NCBI GenBank assembly: GCA_026260175.1 | Contig: JAKCWW010001749.1 | Location: 442-64,441 of the forward strand | Direction: 5' to 3' | DNA: 64,000 nt | Source: Reticulitermes lucifugus | Lineage: Eukaryota; Arthropoda; Insecta; Blattodea; Rhinotermitidae | Shown: in pieces, positions 47,601-58,768 of the stretch | How positions within the stretch are numbered: position 1 is the first letter of the stretch | Layout of the letters: every line of letters begins with the position of its first letter | Program-made: the position numbers and the translations under genes | Notes under the pieces: generated by a model | Seen by the model: only the letters and a program-made list of their open reading frames with translations | Database searches by the model: none | What the model was told of the DNA's origin: nothing

Positions 47601-48286
47601 ACCTGGAGCGCCGTATGATGATGATGGTCTGCCACTTCCACTAAATCCAGGCGCACTGTAAAATGAAGATCCTCCAAAACCTCCTCCTCCGCCAAGCCGT
47701 CCTCCAAAGGCAACATCAGCAGAAATAACTGCTAGAATTACCGCAGCGTATAGCATCTGTAGCAAGGAAGGAGAATACAATGCAAATCAACCACTATGTA
47801 GTTCGGAATCTGTTCTTGCAAGGTATTTTCCAGAGAGTCTATACGCTTCGTTCAAATGGAGTGCACCATGTTTGTTGCTTGCTATCGCCTGCAATTGCAT
47901 TATTCTAGTGAACTGAGAGCTCTCAATTGTTTCTTCCTGTAGAGAGTGAAAGCTTCTGTGAAGTAAAGTTGGGTCGTCACAAATGCTCTGTTTTGGAACC
48001 AGACTTTGCACTTCCTACTTGCTTTACTGCAGTATGAACTTCACAATCCTAATTTCGCAGCCGCCATGTTTTCTGGCATAGCAAATTAGCATTATCAATT
48101 ACGACTAAAACAGGAAAAGAAAAATGTTACTCTAGCTGTGTAACAAATTAATTAGCCTGCTCCACTAAGAAAACTATGTTTAATGTTCTTACATTGTGTG
48201 ATTGTAATTTAAGAGCAAATTCAGTTCTGTGCGTTATACCCTGATACCACGTACATTTACATATATATTACCTTAGTATGAGCCAT
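44630..48286 (-). CDS. Pro-resilin-like RR cuticular protein, complete, 3 coding exons
   Basis: Exons: 48286-48272 (ATG GCT CAT ACT AAG), 47756-47550 and 44917-44630. Introns (515 bp and 2632 bp) begin GT (AAG|GTAATA, CAG|GTACGA) and end in pyrimidine-rich tracts plus AG; all junctions are phase 0. The 169-residue product starts with a signal peptide (MAHTKMLYAAVILAVISADV, cleavage near residue 23), so it is secreted by epidermal cells. Residues 24-74 are Gly/Ser-rich and contain GRPSSSYGAPGFSG, close to the elastic repeat of resilin. Residues 78-139 form the Rebers-Riddiford chitin-binding domain (chitin_bind_4): YNFQYAV, then GEYRVRLPDGRNQIVRYRAD, then GFNADVQYEGE. This resembles the resilin form GQYNVLLPDGRKQIVEY. 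The tail is a short Gly-rich stretch ending PPRYK. Expected role: binding chitin in the extracellular cuticle, possibly giving elasticity. A start at 47758 or 47780 without exon 1 is possible but leaves a splice acceptor unused. A second RR gene follows 15 kb away on the same strand. Confidence 0.9.
45283..45503. mobile_element. Penelope-type foldback (ACGU class) inside intron 2
   Basis: Arms 45283-45378 and 45407-45503 mirror each other: GGTTTTCAGTCTTCTGAGAT ... ACATTTCGGGACAGCG against CGCTGTCCCGAAACGTCGGT ... TCCTGAAGATCTAAAACC. The right arm holds the GGGAC/GUCCC hairpin and GAAACGUCGGU, but its CUGANGA side is eroded; the left arm keeps ACCCUGGAAA in that place. The unit lies inside intron 2 of the cuticular gene and would be transcribed in either orientation because both arms are present. 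Confidence 0.6.
45504..47048. other. Intron 2 interior, nothing recognised
   Basis: Intronic sequence of the cuticular gene. No additional RR or alternative exon is visible on the minus strand. Confidence 0.45.
47049..47400 (-). mobile_element. Interspersed element with GACA tail, inside intron 2
   Basis: On the minus strand the peptide remnants YRNTANLGNEISHV (about 47265) and SRKSIWWESTDRQ (about 47110) precede a (GACA)n run at 47049-47088. The same order occurs at 14585-14885 on the plus strand. This explains why the exon 2 frame appears open for 250 codons: it reads on past the true donor at 47549 through the intron and into this repeat. Confidence 0.55.
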
Positions 48287-48384
48287 TACTGAGGACGGCT
48301 CTTTCACAGTATTAAAGCTTTGTTCAATTTCTGTGATTCTGTCTGAGCTCCTTGTTGTTCAGTCTTTGAATGCTTGTGTCTAAC

Positions 48385-48420
48385 TGTTGAATTCTGCTGA
48401 AAATTATACAGCTTTTATAC
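48385..48420 (-). promoter_or_regulatory. TATA box and initiator of the cuticular gene
   Basis: GTATAAAAG on the minus strand (48420-48412). About 32 bases from its 5' T lies TTCAACAGTT, whose TCA (around 48388) is a plausible insect initiator. This gives a 5' UTR of about 100 bases before the ATG at 48286. Spacing is right for a TATA-driven, stage-specific cuticular gene. Confidence 0.7.
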
Positions 48421-49201
48421 TTATGAGGAATTACTGACTTCCTAAGTTTTATTTTACGAATAGCCTTCTTTAAAAAAAATAAACCAAACAAAATGTATGA
48501 GGGGTGTATCTGCTGAGGATTCTGTAGGAGGAGCTATAGGGGGGGGGGTCACAGTATAGTTCAAGGAGGGATTTATTATTGGAAGTTAAATGTAACAGTA
48601 GAAGTGGGGATGGAATGTATAGAAAGGGTAAAAATATGCAGCGAAAGGTGTGGTGTGATATGCTCACTGGGTAGGTGAGAGGTCAAGAATAAAACCAGAG
48701 CATCATCCCCAGTAAAGTTCCTCTCTCTCTTGCCACATCTTCAGAGAGCGAAAGTAAAAAGCATGATGGTAATGATAATAACTTATTTTGTGATTTGTGT
48801 AATATCGCAGGCTTGCCAAATTTTCTTATTACGATGTCTTTATAGATGTTTTTAGATAGCGGTCTTAAGTGTGAATTACATGCTGATGGGTTTCCCAGCT
48901 AATTTTCAGCTATCTGTTACAGTAATAAAAAGCGTCTTGATTCCACTTTTAGAAGAAAATCTTAGAAACTGACTTTGTGCAATCAGGACACTTTTAATTT
49001 GTTGACTCATTTAACGACTTTTTCTAATTATTTACTTTCTGTAGCTTTGAATTTTCAGATTTGCAAATAACTGATTGAAAAGGAAAACGTTTGGCATGTT
49101 TGCAGACACCAGATAAGCCCTGAGTCATGCTATTTCTTTTTATCAGTTTGGCACCCATTTAGTTCGTTTACCAGTTCTTGCACAAAATATAAAGACAAAA
49201 C
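48421..49201. other. Upstream flank of the cuticular gene
   Basis: A poly-G run (48540-48548) and a GA-rich stretch follow the TATA box upstream. CTCTCTCTC at 48722-48730 could be a GAGA-type site but is short. No other gene. Confidence 0.35.
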
Positions 49202-49823
49202 CATCTTAAGTCATTTTATATTATTTTCACCGTGCATTTTCATTTAATGTTTCACAAACCAACCAAATGCACATTCATTGATACTACTTTATATAGTTAC
49301 TAATTACCCCTACATATGTTTCAGTCCTTCACAGACCATCATCAGGGGGCTCTGAGTCACGATTCCACAGCACAGTCTACAAGACGTTCAACAGACAGGA
49401 ACACATATCACGACAACACACACAACCAAGCAGCTCAACCCAAATATGACCTTCTAACCCAAACACCACGATTCTACGCATCATCCAGTTAGTGAAATGC
49501 GTAAGTAGTGCAATTGTGATGCTATATTACATCGTATATACAACCACGACAAACTTTTTAACTTTTTATGATTTTATAGTGTTTTAATACTCTAAAATTT
49601 TAAACATATCCAATTTTAAAGGGTTATTATAACTTGACAAAACTGAAAGTGATCTGACTGCAGACGATAATGCCTGAGTTTATGGATGTATAATAAGTGT
49701 AGTTTTTAAAGAACCCCCTGATGATTGTGTGAAGGACTGAAATATATGTAGGGGTAATTAGTAACTATATAAAATAGTATCAATGAATGTGCATTTGGTT
49801 GGTTTGTGAAACATCTTAAGTCA
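49202..49823. mobile_element. Penelope-type foldback with tail and 12-bp target duplication
   Basis: Arms of about 100 bp (49249-49349, 49714-49812) run from GTTTCACAAACCAACCAAAT at the outer ends to a CUGAUGA-bearing inner end. The direct repeat CATCTTAAGTCA lies at 49202-49213 and 49812-49823. Between the left copy and the left arm is a 35-base one-sided tail which on the minus strand contains AATGCACGG, 7 bases, AATATAAAA, as in the 34.6-kb element, and ends in A-rich sequence next to the duplication. That is the layout of a retroposed unit read on the minus strand. The 364-base interior includes a plus frame TVYKTFNRQEHISRQ with only weak resemblance to the VYRKPTxTDxYIH block after Penelope-like reverse transcriptases. 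I treat it as a relic. Confidence 0.65.
49307..49349 (-). ncRNA. Hammerhead-like motif, intact core, left arm
   Basis: On the minus strand: stem I CCCC, core CUGAUGA, stem II GGUC/GACU (one G-U pair), GAAAC, self-complementary ACAUAUGU, A, then stem I GGGG. All core positions match the hammerhead consensus. The right-arm partner at 49714-49754 (+) keeps CCCC, CUGAUGA and GGGG but has a weaker stem II and GAAAU. Confidence 0.65.
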
Positions 49824-50399
49824 GTTCATTGTCACCCCTTCTACTCCTAATAATTTAAGCATTTATAATTTCTTAACGTGTCCCATTTAAAGGTGTAGGT
49901 GAAACAGTGATAACTTTAGTGAAGGAAAAAACATCGCAGCTTCACTTTCACTCCTCGTAACTTAAGGCACAAAGTGTTGAGTATTTTAAAAGTTGGTTAA
50001 AATATCACAAAGTATAAGTTGAACAGATTAATTGCATAACCATATGTTCTAACCGTTACTCTTAGAAACGAAATATTATTATTTCAAATTGTGATTTATC
50101 CATGTCGCATGAGTGCCTGTCACAAAATCATAGCACGTGGCGTGGTAAGCGGATGGAAAAGATGGCCTTCAGGTATGCAGTTTACATGCACGTATATTGA
50201 ATATGCACTCAAGACAATTGATAAGAGGGGTCCTTCAGCTTGGTTTAAAGCTGCGTTTATTAGCTCTTTACCCTAAAAACATATTCTGAGATATTACACA
50301 TGGTATGCTATTATTTGGGACGCCCTAATCAAGAAAAAGTGGATATCGTATTTTTAACTGGGTTCATGTTGGCTATTGTTAGGGTGATTACATGCAGAA
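49824..50399. other. Spacer, no gene seen
   Basis: No feature recognised. Confidence 0.4.
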
Positions 50400-50580
50400 A
50401 TGTGAGATCGATAAGGCATGAAACATACTTGGGAGAAAGGATAAATTATTAAATTTATTTGTCGTAAAAACTAAAGATAAAATATTACATGGGAGAAGTG
50501 TGAGAATGTAGACTGGATTCATCTGGCTCAGTATAAAATCTCTGTCATGAGCTCTTCTGAGCACTGTAATATATTTTAGT
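50400..50580 (+). mobile_element. RTE-like LINE fragment with internal deletion
   Basis: The plus strand GTCGTAAAAACTAAAGATAA (about 50460) corresponds to the family's VGKPEGK coding block. It is followed closely by ENVDWIHLAQYK (about 50508-50545), matching VDWIDLAQDR. The GRPRRRW-to-GW section usually between them is mostly missing. Confidence 0.5.
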
Positions 50581-53349
50581 GTTCCATACGACACTGAGTA
50601 TCCTTTGACTGGCTGGACAGTTTTGACATAGTTTCTCTGTAAAATGAGTCTTTTGTGTCCACGAATTCTCCGGCAGAGTACTGGCAAATGTTTAACATCA
50701 CGGACCATGTAAAAGTTTTTGAATGTGCCTGCACATTAGTGGGACATTTCTTGACCATTTGTGCCCATTTTCTTCTTGCAGATTTCATACAGAATATCTT
50801 AAGAACTACGCCCATAAGGACTTTTATTAACATACGCGAAAATTTATTCATTTTGGTCAATGTAAATTTTGTCATTGCGTCTGTAATTGATTAGTGGCCA
50901 TCTTAGATGTTCGCTTTTGTAGTGTTGGACACCAGATCGTCTGTAAAGTACTTATTTCGTGACAAGTGCCTCTGCATCTTCTATTGTTCGCAACTATGCA
51001 GCCGTAATATGCGTGAGGACATACCCATTAAGTTGGTAATAAGAATGAAACAGTTACAATATTACATCAACAAAATCCTTTTACCAACCGCTCGGAATCC
51101 TACGGGACTCAATTGGAGGCTCCATAACCCCTGTGGAATGCGATGTTTGTAAACTTGCGCAGTTTCTTTTTATTTCCTTTAACGCCTTTGTGAAATGCGT
51201 AGGTAGCTATTCCCGTCATTATTTTCTTTTCCGACCAACCTTACCTTGCAGTGAGCACTTTTGTTGATGGCTGTTCATTACAAAAGGTCGTGGATAACTC
51301 CACCTTCTGTTGAGAAAGAAGTTATTGAAATTTTAATTTTTTAGGTAATGTCTTTATAACTTTAAAGTTGAATTGCAGATATTCTTACTAGTATTTTGTA
51401 GTCAGTAGTCACGTTTAATTTTGGGAGTCAGTAGCTCATTTGAATGAATTATTTCAATGCAGATATGATGAGTTCGACACAATGAATAAGCTCTTATGAA
51501 CTGGTAAAACGTGGCACGGTAAAGGTATTTCTGCGAAATGAAGTCATTTTTGCAAACTTTTCTTCTGAACTTGAGGATTATATACGCTATAACTGGTTTG
51601 TATTGAATTCCAAGCAACCTAACATGATTGATTTCATTTTAAATTGCTTTATATATGTGAAAGTTAATTAATTTGTAATGCAAAAGGAGCCACAACTCTG
51701 AAGTTATATTCTGAAGGAGGGAGGGAGGGGTTGTTAAAATGAAACACCCTAATTAAGTTAATCTGATTATTGCCTATTCATTGGATACACAAGTCTCGAA
51801 CTGAGTGGATTCTGCAATTATCTCAGATAGTAATTACAGATAAACAGCAGTATTTTATTTTCTGTTATCTGTTAAATTATTTGAGTTTTTCTCTTTGTTG
51901 TTCGGGTCGTTATATAGGCCATGCGTAAAATTTCTTGTCATAATTTGTGAAATTATCGTCTTATGCAGTGTATTAGTAGAGGCAGTATGCACCCTAGTTA
52001 AATTCTAACCTTTGGACTAATTAAGTCTTTGTGCTCGTTACATTGTCAATTTAATTATGATGTAATTAACTACTTTGTCATAATTTCTGACTATATAGCG
52101 TCAAATGATGGAACGACTAGTGAATACTGAATTGGAAACGGTTTGTAATAAGGCGATTCTGGCCTAAGTAGGGGCATTGACACGAAACTTGCTTGAAGAA
52201 CAGAGAAAAATGAGAAACACTTGAGTCAGGATAGGCGATGTCGTGGTCCAGGTTTGAAGAAAACACCTCTCGAGTACAAGTCATAAGGTCGCCGCATGAA
52301 GGAAATATTCTTTAAAGTAATTGTATTTTTGTATTTGCACCCTTTAAGCGTAACCTGTTTTATGGTGCTAAGCTGTAGACAAAATTACGTGAAATTAAAT
52401 GCTTCTCGTTCTCTTGTGTGTCTGCCGTAACATTGAAAAGCACTCTTCATATAAACGAAGGAATTGCGTCGTCTTCATAATGAGCAATCATTGTATTTCA
52501 TAGGGTGAAGTGTCAGTAATGATGGACCCACCAACATGAAGAGCATGGACATTGGTACGGCACAATCGGCGTCAGATGTGAAATCTAATTTAGTTTGAAT
52601 ATCATTTTAATTTGTGAAAATTGTAGTTCACTTTCACTCGAAGGCACACAGATGATGCCACTGTTCCTTTGTAAAGGCTTAGCTGTTGATGGTATTAAGT
52701 CCTTGACACGCCCTTAAGGAATTTCTTCTCCAGAATCTTGCTTCACGAAAGCAAACCTTCCAGCGATAGGAAATTGAGATATCCGTGTTAAAGAATTGCA
52801 AGAAACAAATTATTTGTGGGTTGCAGCAACCAATCATTGAAACTTATGATGTGCAACACTGCGAAATATTTAAGTAAAATAAATGTGCTTTCAAATAAGT
52901 GTCAGTTATGTAAGTGTGACTGATTATATTCCACTCAAAGTGAGAGCGCCATCACTTAATCGTGTTTGATGTTCGATGCAGAGTAACGACATGATGGATT
53001 GGTAGTAGGAAAGAAGTTCTTAGCGTAATTGGACGGAGTCACTTTCTACGTTTCTATACTCATTGTTTACCTCAGCTGCTTCTTACGGGGCGTGATTAAA
53101 ACACGTTTCTATTTATAAAGCCGTTTTATGCGGTTCGGTGCTTCAGTCTATATAAATCTTTTGAAACAAGTACATTGTTCTATAGCAAAACAATGTAACA
53201 GCGCACCCATCTTCTCCGTGTGTGTAGGGTATATATCAACTTGTCCACAGGCTACTGCGTGTTTGTGTCTAATTGTGTGTGATCTAGAAACCTGAACAGT
53301 GAGGCGGCCTAGGACCGAGTTGGGTTGTAGCGCCACAGAAAAACAAGTC
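50581..53349. other. Spacer, no gene seen
   Basis: Nearly 2.8 kb. No exon-like frame; a short GGGA run at 51718-51730. Confidence 0.4.
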
Positions 53350-53397
53350 AACTTACTTTGAGAAGGCATATATATATATGCTTTCTTAAAGTAAGTT
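53350..53397. repeat. Compact hairpin with (TA)n loop
   Basis: AACTTACTTTGAGAAGGCAT is mirrored by ATGCTTTCTTAAAGTAAGTT around a short TATATATAT centre. Arms are about 20 bp with two or three mismatches. Confidence 0.7.
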
Positions 53398-54257
53398 AGA
53401 TATCAGATTTAAACCCAACAAGAATCGCAGAATATTTATTCTTATACGAAACCGTAACCATTAGGGAACTACACAAGGAAACTTTAAATTTAGTGTAAAG
53501 ATAGGTTATACTAATATTTTTAGCTCTATTTTGACCAGGCTGAAGTACGTCCCGACCGTAGGCGTCTTTTGATGTTCTTATATTTCTGTTTATCTTCAGC
53601 TTCTCTAGTCGTGTCCGTTTTTTCTTCATTGTATCCGTTTTTTGGATAAATATTTACCTCCTTCCTTAATACTTTGTTTTCCATTTTATCTAATTTGATA
53701 GCCTCTGCAGATTGACACTTCTTAAATACGCTGTACGTGAAGAATAGGCATGTCTTATGTATAATTGTTTCATGGTGAGCTTCAAAATAAAATCGTTTAT
53801 TAAGCACTAGAAATGTGAATATTATTTAATTATCAAAATAAAAAGAATTAATTTGAAACGGATTGAATATATGTCCTACGTTCACTCAAAACCGGTCTTC
53901 GTCAACCATAGAAGCAAGTGATAAGAACAGAGTGTACCTGAGGAATAGACCTGTCTTATCCAAGATTGTTACTCGTGGTACAGGACCACAACCACCTTGA
54001 AATGTCCGTATGTATAGAATAGAATGGATCCAGGCAAGATTGTCCGTGAAGATTTCCTACACAAATTAGAATTTTTTGAGACAGGATCTTTACATGTGTA
54101 ATTCATGCAAGGCCAGTCTCCTCATAGACAACCTGTACAGAATCTTGTCCTCTCATAGCCTAGGTTCATTGGCATGCCTGCATTATCCGTATTAAGCTTT
54201 CGTTTCTATGTCAAAAAATTACAGACGTGCAACATTGTGAACTTTTCCATATCTATA
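53398..54257. other. Spacer with a doubtful motif
   Basis: No gene. On the minus strand at about 53872-53912 the order UUGACGA ... GAAC-GUAGGA resembles a drifted hammerhead-like unit, but stem I does not pair convincingly. Confidence 0.3.
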
Positions 54258-54390
54258 CCCTTGACGATGAACGCGGTGTATTCCTTGGAAACTTCAAGAA
54301 CCGCTCACCCAGCGACGCGACGACGTGTCCCAGTAAAACGGAGTACTCGACCACACAGCCGTGGAAACCTCGAGACTAGCATTATAGATT
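54258..54390 (+). mobile_element. Solo Penelope-type terminal repeat relic (ACGU class)
   Basis: ACCCTTGACGATGAA, GGAAACTTC and AACCGCTCACCC follow the order of the right arm at 38.46 kb (CCCTGAAGATGAA, GAAACGTC, AACTACTTACC). The same tail then follows: GTGTCCCAG ... AGCCGTGGAAACCTCGAGAC, matching CGCCGTGAGAACCTCAAG. Core and stem III have drifted. The 109-codon plus frame here is a translation of this repeat, not a host gene. Confidence 0.5.
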
Positions 54391-55844
54391 ACATTTTCAA
54401 ACTAAACGGAAATGGCTCGTTAAAGCACCTGGGCAATCGCTGTTGTTTTGACGACAAACTCTTTATTATATTGATAAAAAAACATTTAGTGATAGCGCAG
54501 TAATGCGTGTTGCATTGCTTGAAAACTGCCATCGCAGAAATATCCCACCAATTCTGATACAGTCCATTAAACATTCAGTGGTTATACCCATCCTGAAGTG
54601 GAATCAGTTTAAGACATGAAGAGGAGATGAGAATAGGACATGCTACAGCAGTGTTCGGTATGTATGAGATGCCGCCTGCAGACAGCACTGTCGGGGACAA
54701 TGCCAAGGAATACGGTGAGGGGAAAAGGAAATATTGAACGTGACACACTAGAGATGAGGCTGAATAGCGTAATGTAAGTAAAACAGGTGCGTTTACGTTT
54801 GGGACAGTTCAGATATTTTGAAAAAAAAGACACATAAAGACTATGCACAGTGTCATCTAACATACGAATTCATCGGGTCGTTTGTATGAGTCACATTTTA
54901 GGCGAAATGTGAAGTAATTCTTCGATGTGATCATCATGTTTATTATTTATTTAATGACTGCGTAACGTATGTTGGTCTGTAGTGTTGAATTAAGAGGAGA
55001 CTGTGGACAATGAATTCTGAAGATTACGGAAGTGAACAGTCGTAGCCTCTCTTAAGGGAGTCTTCAAGTATGTTACAGCAGAAATAGAGGTATCAACATT
55101 CAGTAAAACTAGAAAATCGAAGATCTCTCGAATGCCCAATCATAAAACAACGTCTTCACATATTATAAGGAAAATTCCTTTCAAATAAGAAAGGAGCTGA
55201 AATGATTTTGCTATGGCAACTTTTGTCATTGATTCTGCACAGTTAAATATTTGAGTTGAGGAGAGAACTGAAGTTGTTAAAATAATATTTACGTAAAGAA
55301 CAGAATCTTATCGTGAAACAAAATATACGTAAGATTTTTTGCAAAACCCTTCTTAACTGCTTCTCAGTAGGGGGATCTCTACCTGAGCAAGGAAGCCAAA
55401 CCGTATTGTATGTAAATACGAATTGTCCTCAGGTATTGTCTGTTACACTCAACTATGCCTCAGACGTTACTTTAGCAGATCCAGGTCCGAAGATACCTCT
55501 GCGATCATGACTCCCTGACGTCACTGGTATAGCTGTACTCCTATTGTACTGTTGTTATGCTGTGTAAACATGACACTAAATTACATAAAGGTGCCATCGG
55601 CGAATGCTTTTGTGAGCAGTGTTTTACATAGTAATTATTTTAAAAGTACGGCCATCGTTTGGAATCAGACTTGAAGAATTTTGGATAAACTAAACTGCCT
55701 CTTCTTCCCATTGTTCATGTTTATTCAGTCTGGTCTAGCTTTCCATCATTCATGTCTAACAACGGGAAGTTCCAGGAAATCGAACCCCGGGGGCCACCGA
55801 ATATAATAGTAACAAGTGAAAGAAAGGAAAACTCGGAAAATCCG
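54391..55844. other. Spacer, no gene seen
   Basis: No supported feature. Confidence 0.4.
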
Positions 55845-55990
55845 TTGCAGAAACAGGTGGGCAGCACACTTTATAATCGGAAGGTCCCGAGTTTAAATCT
55901 TGGCCCGGAGATCGCATGTATCGAAAGGGAGTTTTTGCGGCTTTTCTAAGTTCCTCCAGACAAATTCTGTAATATAATCTCAAATCAGAC
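55845..55990 (+). mobile_element. tRNA-derived SINE copy
   Basis: A box A-like GTGGGCAGCACACTTTATAA is followed by GGTCCCGAGTTTAAATCTTG, a box B-like region in the right place (family form GGTTCGAATC). The body (GCGGCTTTTCTAAGTTCC, ATTCTG) resembles the SINE at 58525-58735 (CGGCTTTCCTCTG, ATTCT). Confidence 0.6.
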
Positions 55991-56714
55991 CACAGTAATC
56001 CACTAAATATAGAAATTGTTAACATAACATTTTTGTAGCATTTTTTATATTTTACGATTTGTGTAACCGTTTAAAGCGAGATCATTCTGAAACGCATAAA
56101 ATGAACAAGTGTCTCAGTGGGTTTCGAGAGTACAGCCGAGCAGAAATTGACTTCAGTAATTCAATGCACTCTTCGAATACACCTCCCTAGTGCTGCATTA
56201 AAACAGCAAATGAATCGTGTAGACTGAAAGGGCTGTTAAGTCACGGAGGCAACATTTTTCAGGAAGAAGCGTATTTGTCTTTTTTTTATACGGCAGGTTA
56301 GGCGATGCGTATAAACTTAATGATATCGACATTAGTTACGAAGCTATTATGATACTTTTCGAAAATTTAAGTTTATATTGTTGCTATTTATTCATTTCCC
56401 AACACAGGTATTAAAAACTATATTTTTATAATGTCTGCACTCATATGCTGCATTCATAAGGTACCATAGCGATTTTAAACTGCTGCGTGAAATGTAAAAC
56501 GGAAACGTCAGAATCACGCTTTCTGACTTGCTAGAGAAGTACTGATATAAGGAAAGGGATAATTTCAATATGCATTAAAAACTAGGGTATTGACAACAAA
56601 CATTGAAAGATCTCCTTGCAGAAGGAAAGAAATATTCTCGATTAGCCTAATAGAGAGAAAAAAAAGGAAAATGGGAAAAGAAAAATTCCAAATCTTATGT
56701 AGTCGGAAAGCAAA
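55991..56714. other. Spacer, no gene seen
   Basis: No supported feature. Confidence 0.4.
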
Positions 56715-56835
56715 GCGCCCAGACCGGCCGTGGAGTACACCCAGTCTCCTATTGAATGGGTACTGGGGGCTGTTTCATCGGGGGTAAATAGACCTGGGCG
56801 TCAACGTGACCACTCATCCGCATCTAAAACAGAGA
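56715..56835 (+). mobile_element. SINE body copy (family S1)
   Basis: CGCCCAGACCGGCC, CACCCAGTCTCCTATTGAAT and GGGTACTGGGGGCTGTTTC align in order with the minus-strand SINE at 1738-1930. The tRNA-like head is not visible here, so the copy is truncated. Confidence 0.55.
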
Positions 56836-57622
56836 TTAAGAATTAATAAAACTACGCATCCACTCCCACATACGTCCTCTTGTTGTGCACAGGGAAAATA
56901 TGCGAGGTTTGATGTTTTTTTTCGGTGCCTATGAAGATTACTTTTTATTTAATGTGAATCTGTGCAGTCTGATACAAATTTACCATTTTTCCTATGGAAA
57001 CTTCTGCTTCCATCTTTCGGTAGAATAATTTATATCCTAAAAACTGATTAAGCGGGTTTCTCCGAAACTTCGATGATCATATCCTGTGTCAAATATGTTT
57101 AAGCGTTTAAACGTGTAATTTCGAACGCCATAAATTTAGCATAATTATGAAATTATATTCATAGACCATTTGCACTCGGTAATTACATCCAGTGAAATCA
57201 CATTTTTGTTGAATAGATAGCCGAATGGTTTGCATGCAGCCAAACGTGACATGCTTCAAGTAACAGTAACCTAGCAATAATAATCTCAATTAACAGGCGC
57301 AGCGCGTGAACTCGTTCCACACAGCGAGCAACTTTCTGGTACGAGATGTGTAGATCCTTAATGTTTCCTGAAGATTTGAGGTGCTGTCATGAAACGGTCT
57401 TTTTGATTTATTGAAAACCACACTCAGTCATTACTGGCATTATTTCTTCTCCCTCGGGTATACACTGTTTAATTCATAATTGCATGTTTTATGGAAGTAA
57501 CTACAACCGTTATCCGTAAATGTTATTGAAGACTGGGACATTTCCCTTACATTGTGGTATATTGCAAGCTCTGCTGCCCGTTGGTTGTTGTTGGAGATGC
57601 CTCCTTTCAGGTTTAGGGGTTC
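56836..57622. other. Spacer, no gene seen
   Basis: No supported feature. Confidence 0.4.
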
Positions 57623-57623
57623 A

Positions 57624-57664
<41 letters not shown>

Positions 57665-57705
57665 ATATTATATTATTATATTGAATTGAATTGAATTATT
57701 GTATG
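57623..57705. repeat. (AAT)n / (ATT)n tract, self-complementary, then (TTGAA)n
   Basis: About ten AAT units run into ATT/TATAT units, so the tract is its own inverted repeat; three TTGAA units follow. Confidence 0.9.
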
Positions 57706-58120
57706 ATGTTTCTGTTATTGGCCACTTGGCCGTTCACTCAGCACGTTAATAAACAAGAACTGATGTGAATCATTATTGAATGTTGCTCTAACTCTTGAAC
57801 CAACATTCGGGAACCTCATAGTCTCCACTGCAGTGTTTAACATGTTAGCCATTTTCGTGTCTCTCGTGTATAAATAACAGGAAAGGGGAGCGCAGAATGA
57901 ACTCGGGTCGCTAAAGGTCGAGACCCGGATATACTCTAATTTTGGAGAGATACGGCATGAAGTCCTGTGGCTGCTCGGCGGCGAAACACGAGAGATGAGC
58001 TGCGAGTGGGCGACGAGTAATTCATGGACGTTTGTGTTGAGTTCTGAAGGCCGAATGCAACGTTTTGGCGTACTATGGTCGGGCGGGACGCATCTCACAC
58101 GCTCAGATTTGAGAGGAGGT
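57706..58120. repeat. Interspersed repeat shared with 29.3 kb, and GC-richer flank
   Basis: 57706-57790 matches 29283-29385 (ATTGGCC..TTGGC, CAGCAC.TTAATAA). The 127-codon minus frame at 57715-58098 starts inside this repeat and runs through a GC-richer part (57900-58100). I recognise no domain in it and, given the repeat, do not call it a gene. Confidence 0.45.
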
Positions 58121-58524
58121 GTTCGTTAACCTAGTTTCGTAATTCTGCTTCAGGATTCGAAGCTCTGAGGTCATACGGGAGTATGGGAAGCTAAGACAAT
58201 AGAAACTGTTTCTGATTCTGTATTAATATTAAGTCATCTGTGAAAATGAAAAACATTCCAGTTAATAAGAACCGCTGAGTAGGTTGGTATGTATATGGAT
58301 AACGCCCTAGAGTTGGAGGTACCGAGTGTAATTCGGTCCTCTTACCGGCTGTAGTCGGTTACGAAATGGGAACCAGAAAAAATTTTCAGTTTCATGTGAT
58401 ACGTAGGCCTGTGAACTCAATACTTGTCTCTACATCTTTTCATTACGAAGAGGGCTTCCTCAAGAAAACGCCAGTAGAATGGCAAATGTAATCATTTAAA
58501 TGCACAAGGAATAATTAAAGAAGG
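58121..58524. other. Spacer, no gene seen
   Basis: No supported feature. Confidence 0.4.
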
Positions 58525-58735
58525 CGGCAGCCTGCCCTCGCGGAAGCATGGGTTTGATCCTAGATGAATCCGTGTACTATTTGTGCCTGAAAAAGTGGCG
58601 CTGGGATAGGCTGTTTTCCCAGTACTTCGGCTTTCCTCTGTCAGTATAATTCTACCAATGACCAATAATCATTCATTCATTTATGAACGACGCTGCATAA
58701 TCTTAGCAATTGACAGCGTTGTTAAATGAAACTTT
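58525..58735 (+). mobile_element. tRNA-derived SINE copy (family S2)
   Basis: The head keeps a box B-like GGGTTTGATCCTAG. The body has TTTTCCCAGTACTTCGGC and GTCAGTATAATTCTACCAAT, followed by an ATCATTCATTCATTT run. The tail ATAATCTTAGCAATTGACAG, CGTTGTTAAATGAA is shared with the copy at 11724-11975. Confidence 0.65.
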
Positions 58736-58768
58736 CACTTATTTGAAGAACAAGAAATGTGCCTGTGA

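Noticed and set aside
47025-47780. A 251-codon minus ORF taken as one protein
   Set aside because: Only the first third is exon 2. After the GT donor at 47549 it runs into intron and a GACA-tailed repeat. The RR domain is reached only by splicing to 44917.
53872-53912. A further hammerhead-like motif on the minus strand
   Set aside because: UUGACGA and GAAC-GUAGGA are in order, but stem I does not pair and the GAAA is incomplete; no sister copy supports it.
54174-54503. A 109-codon plus ORF with basic residues
   Set aside because: Its middle part (TAHPATRRRVPVKRSTRP) is the translation of a decayed Penelope-type terminal repeat shared with 38.4 and 59.4 kb.
57363-57406. CCUGAAGA followed by GAAACGGUC on the plus strand
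   Set aside because: The words occur, but no stem II forms between them and stem I does not pair; probably chance.
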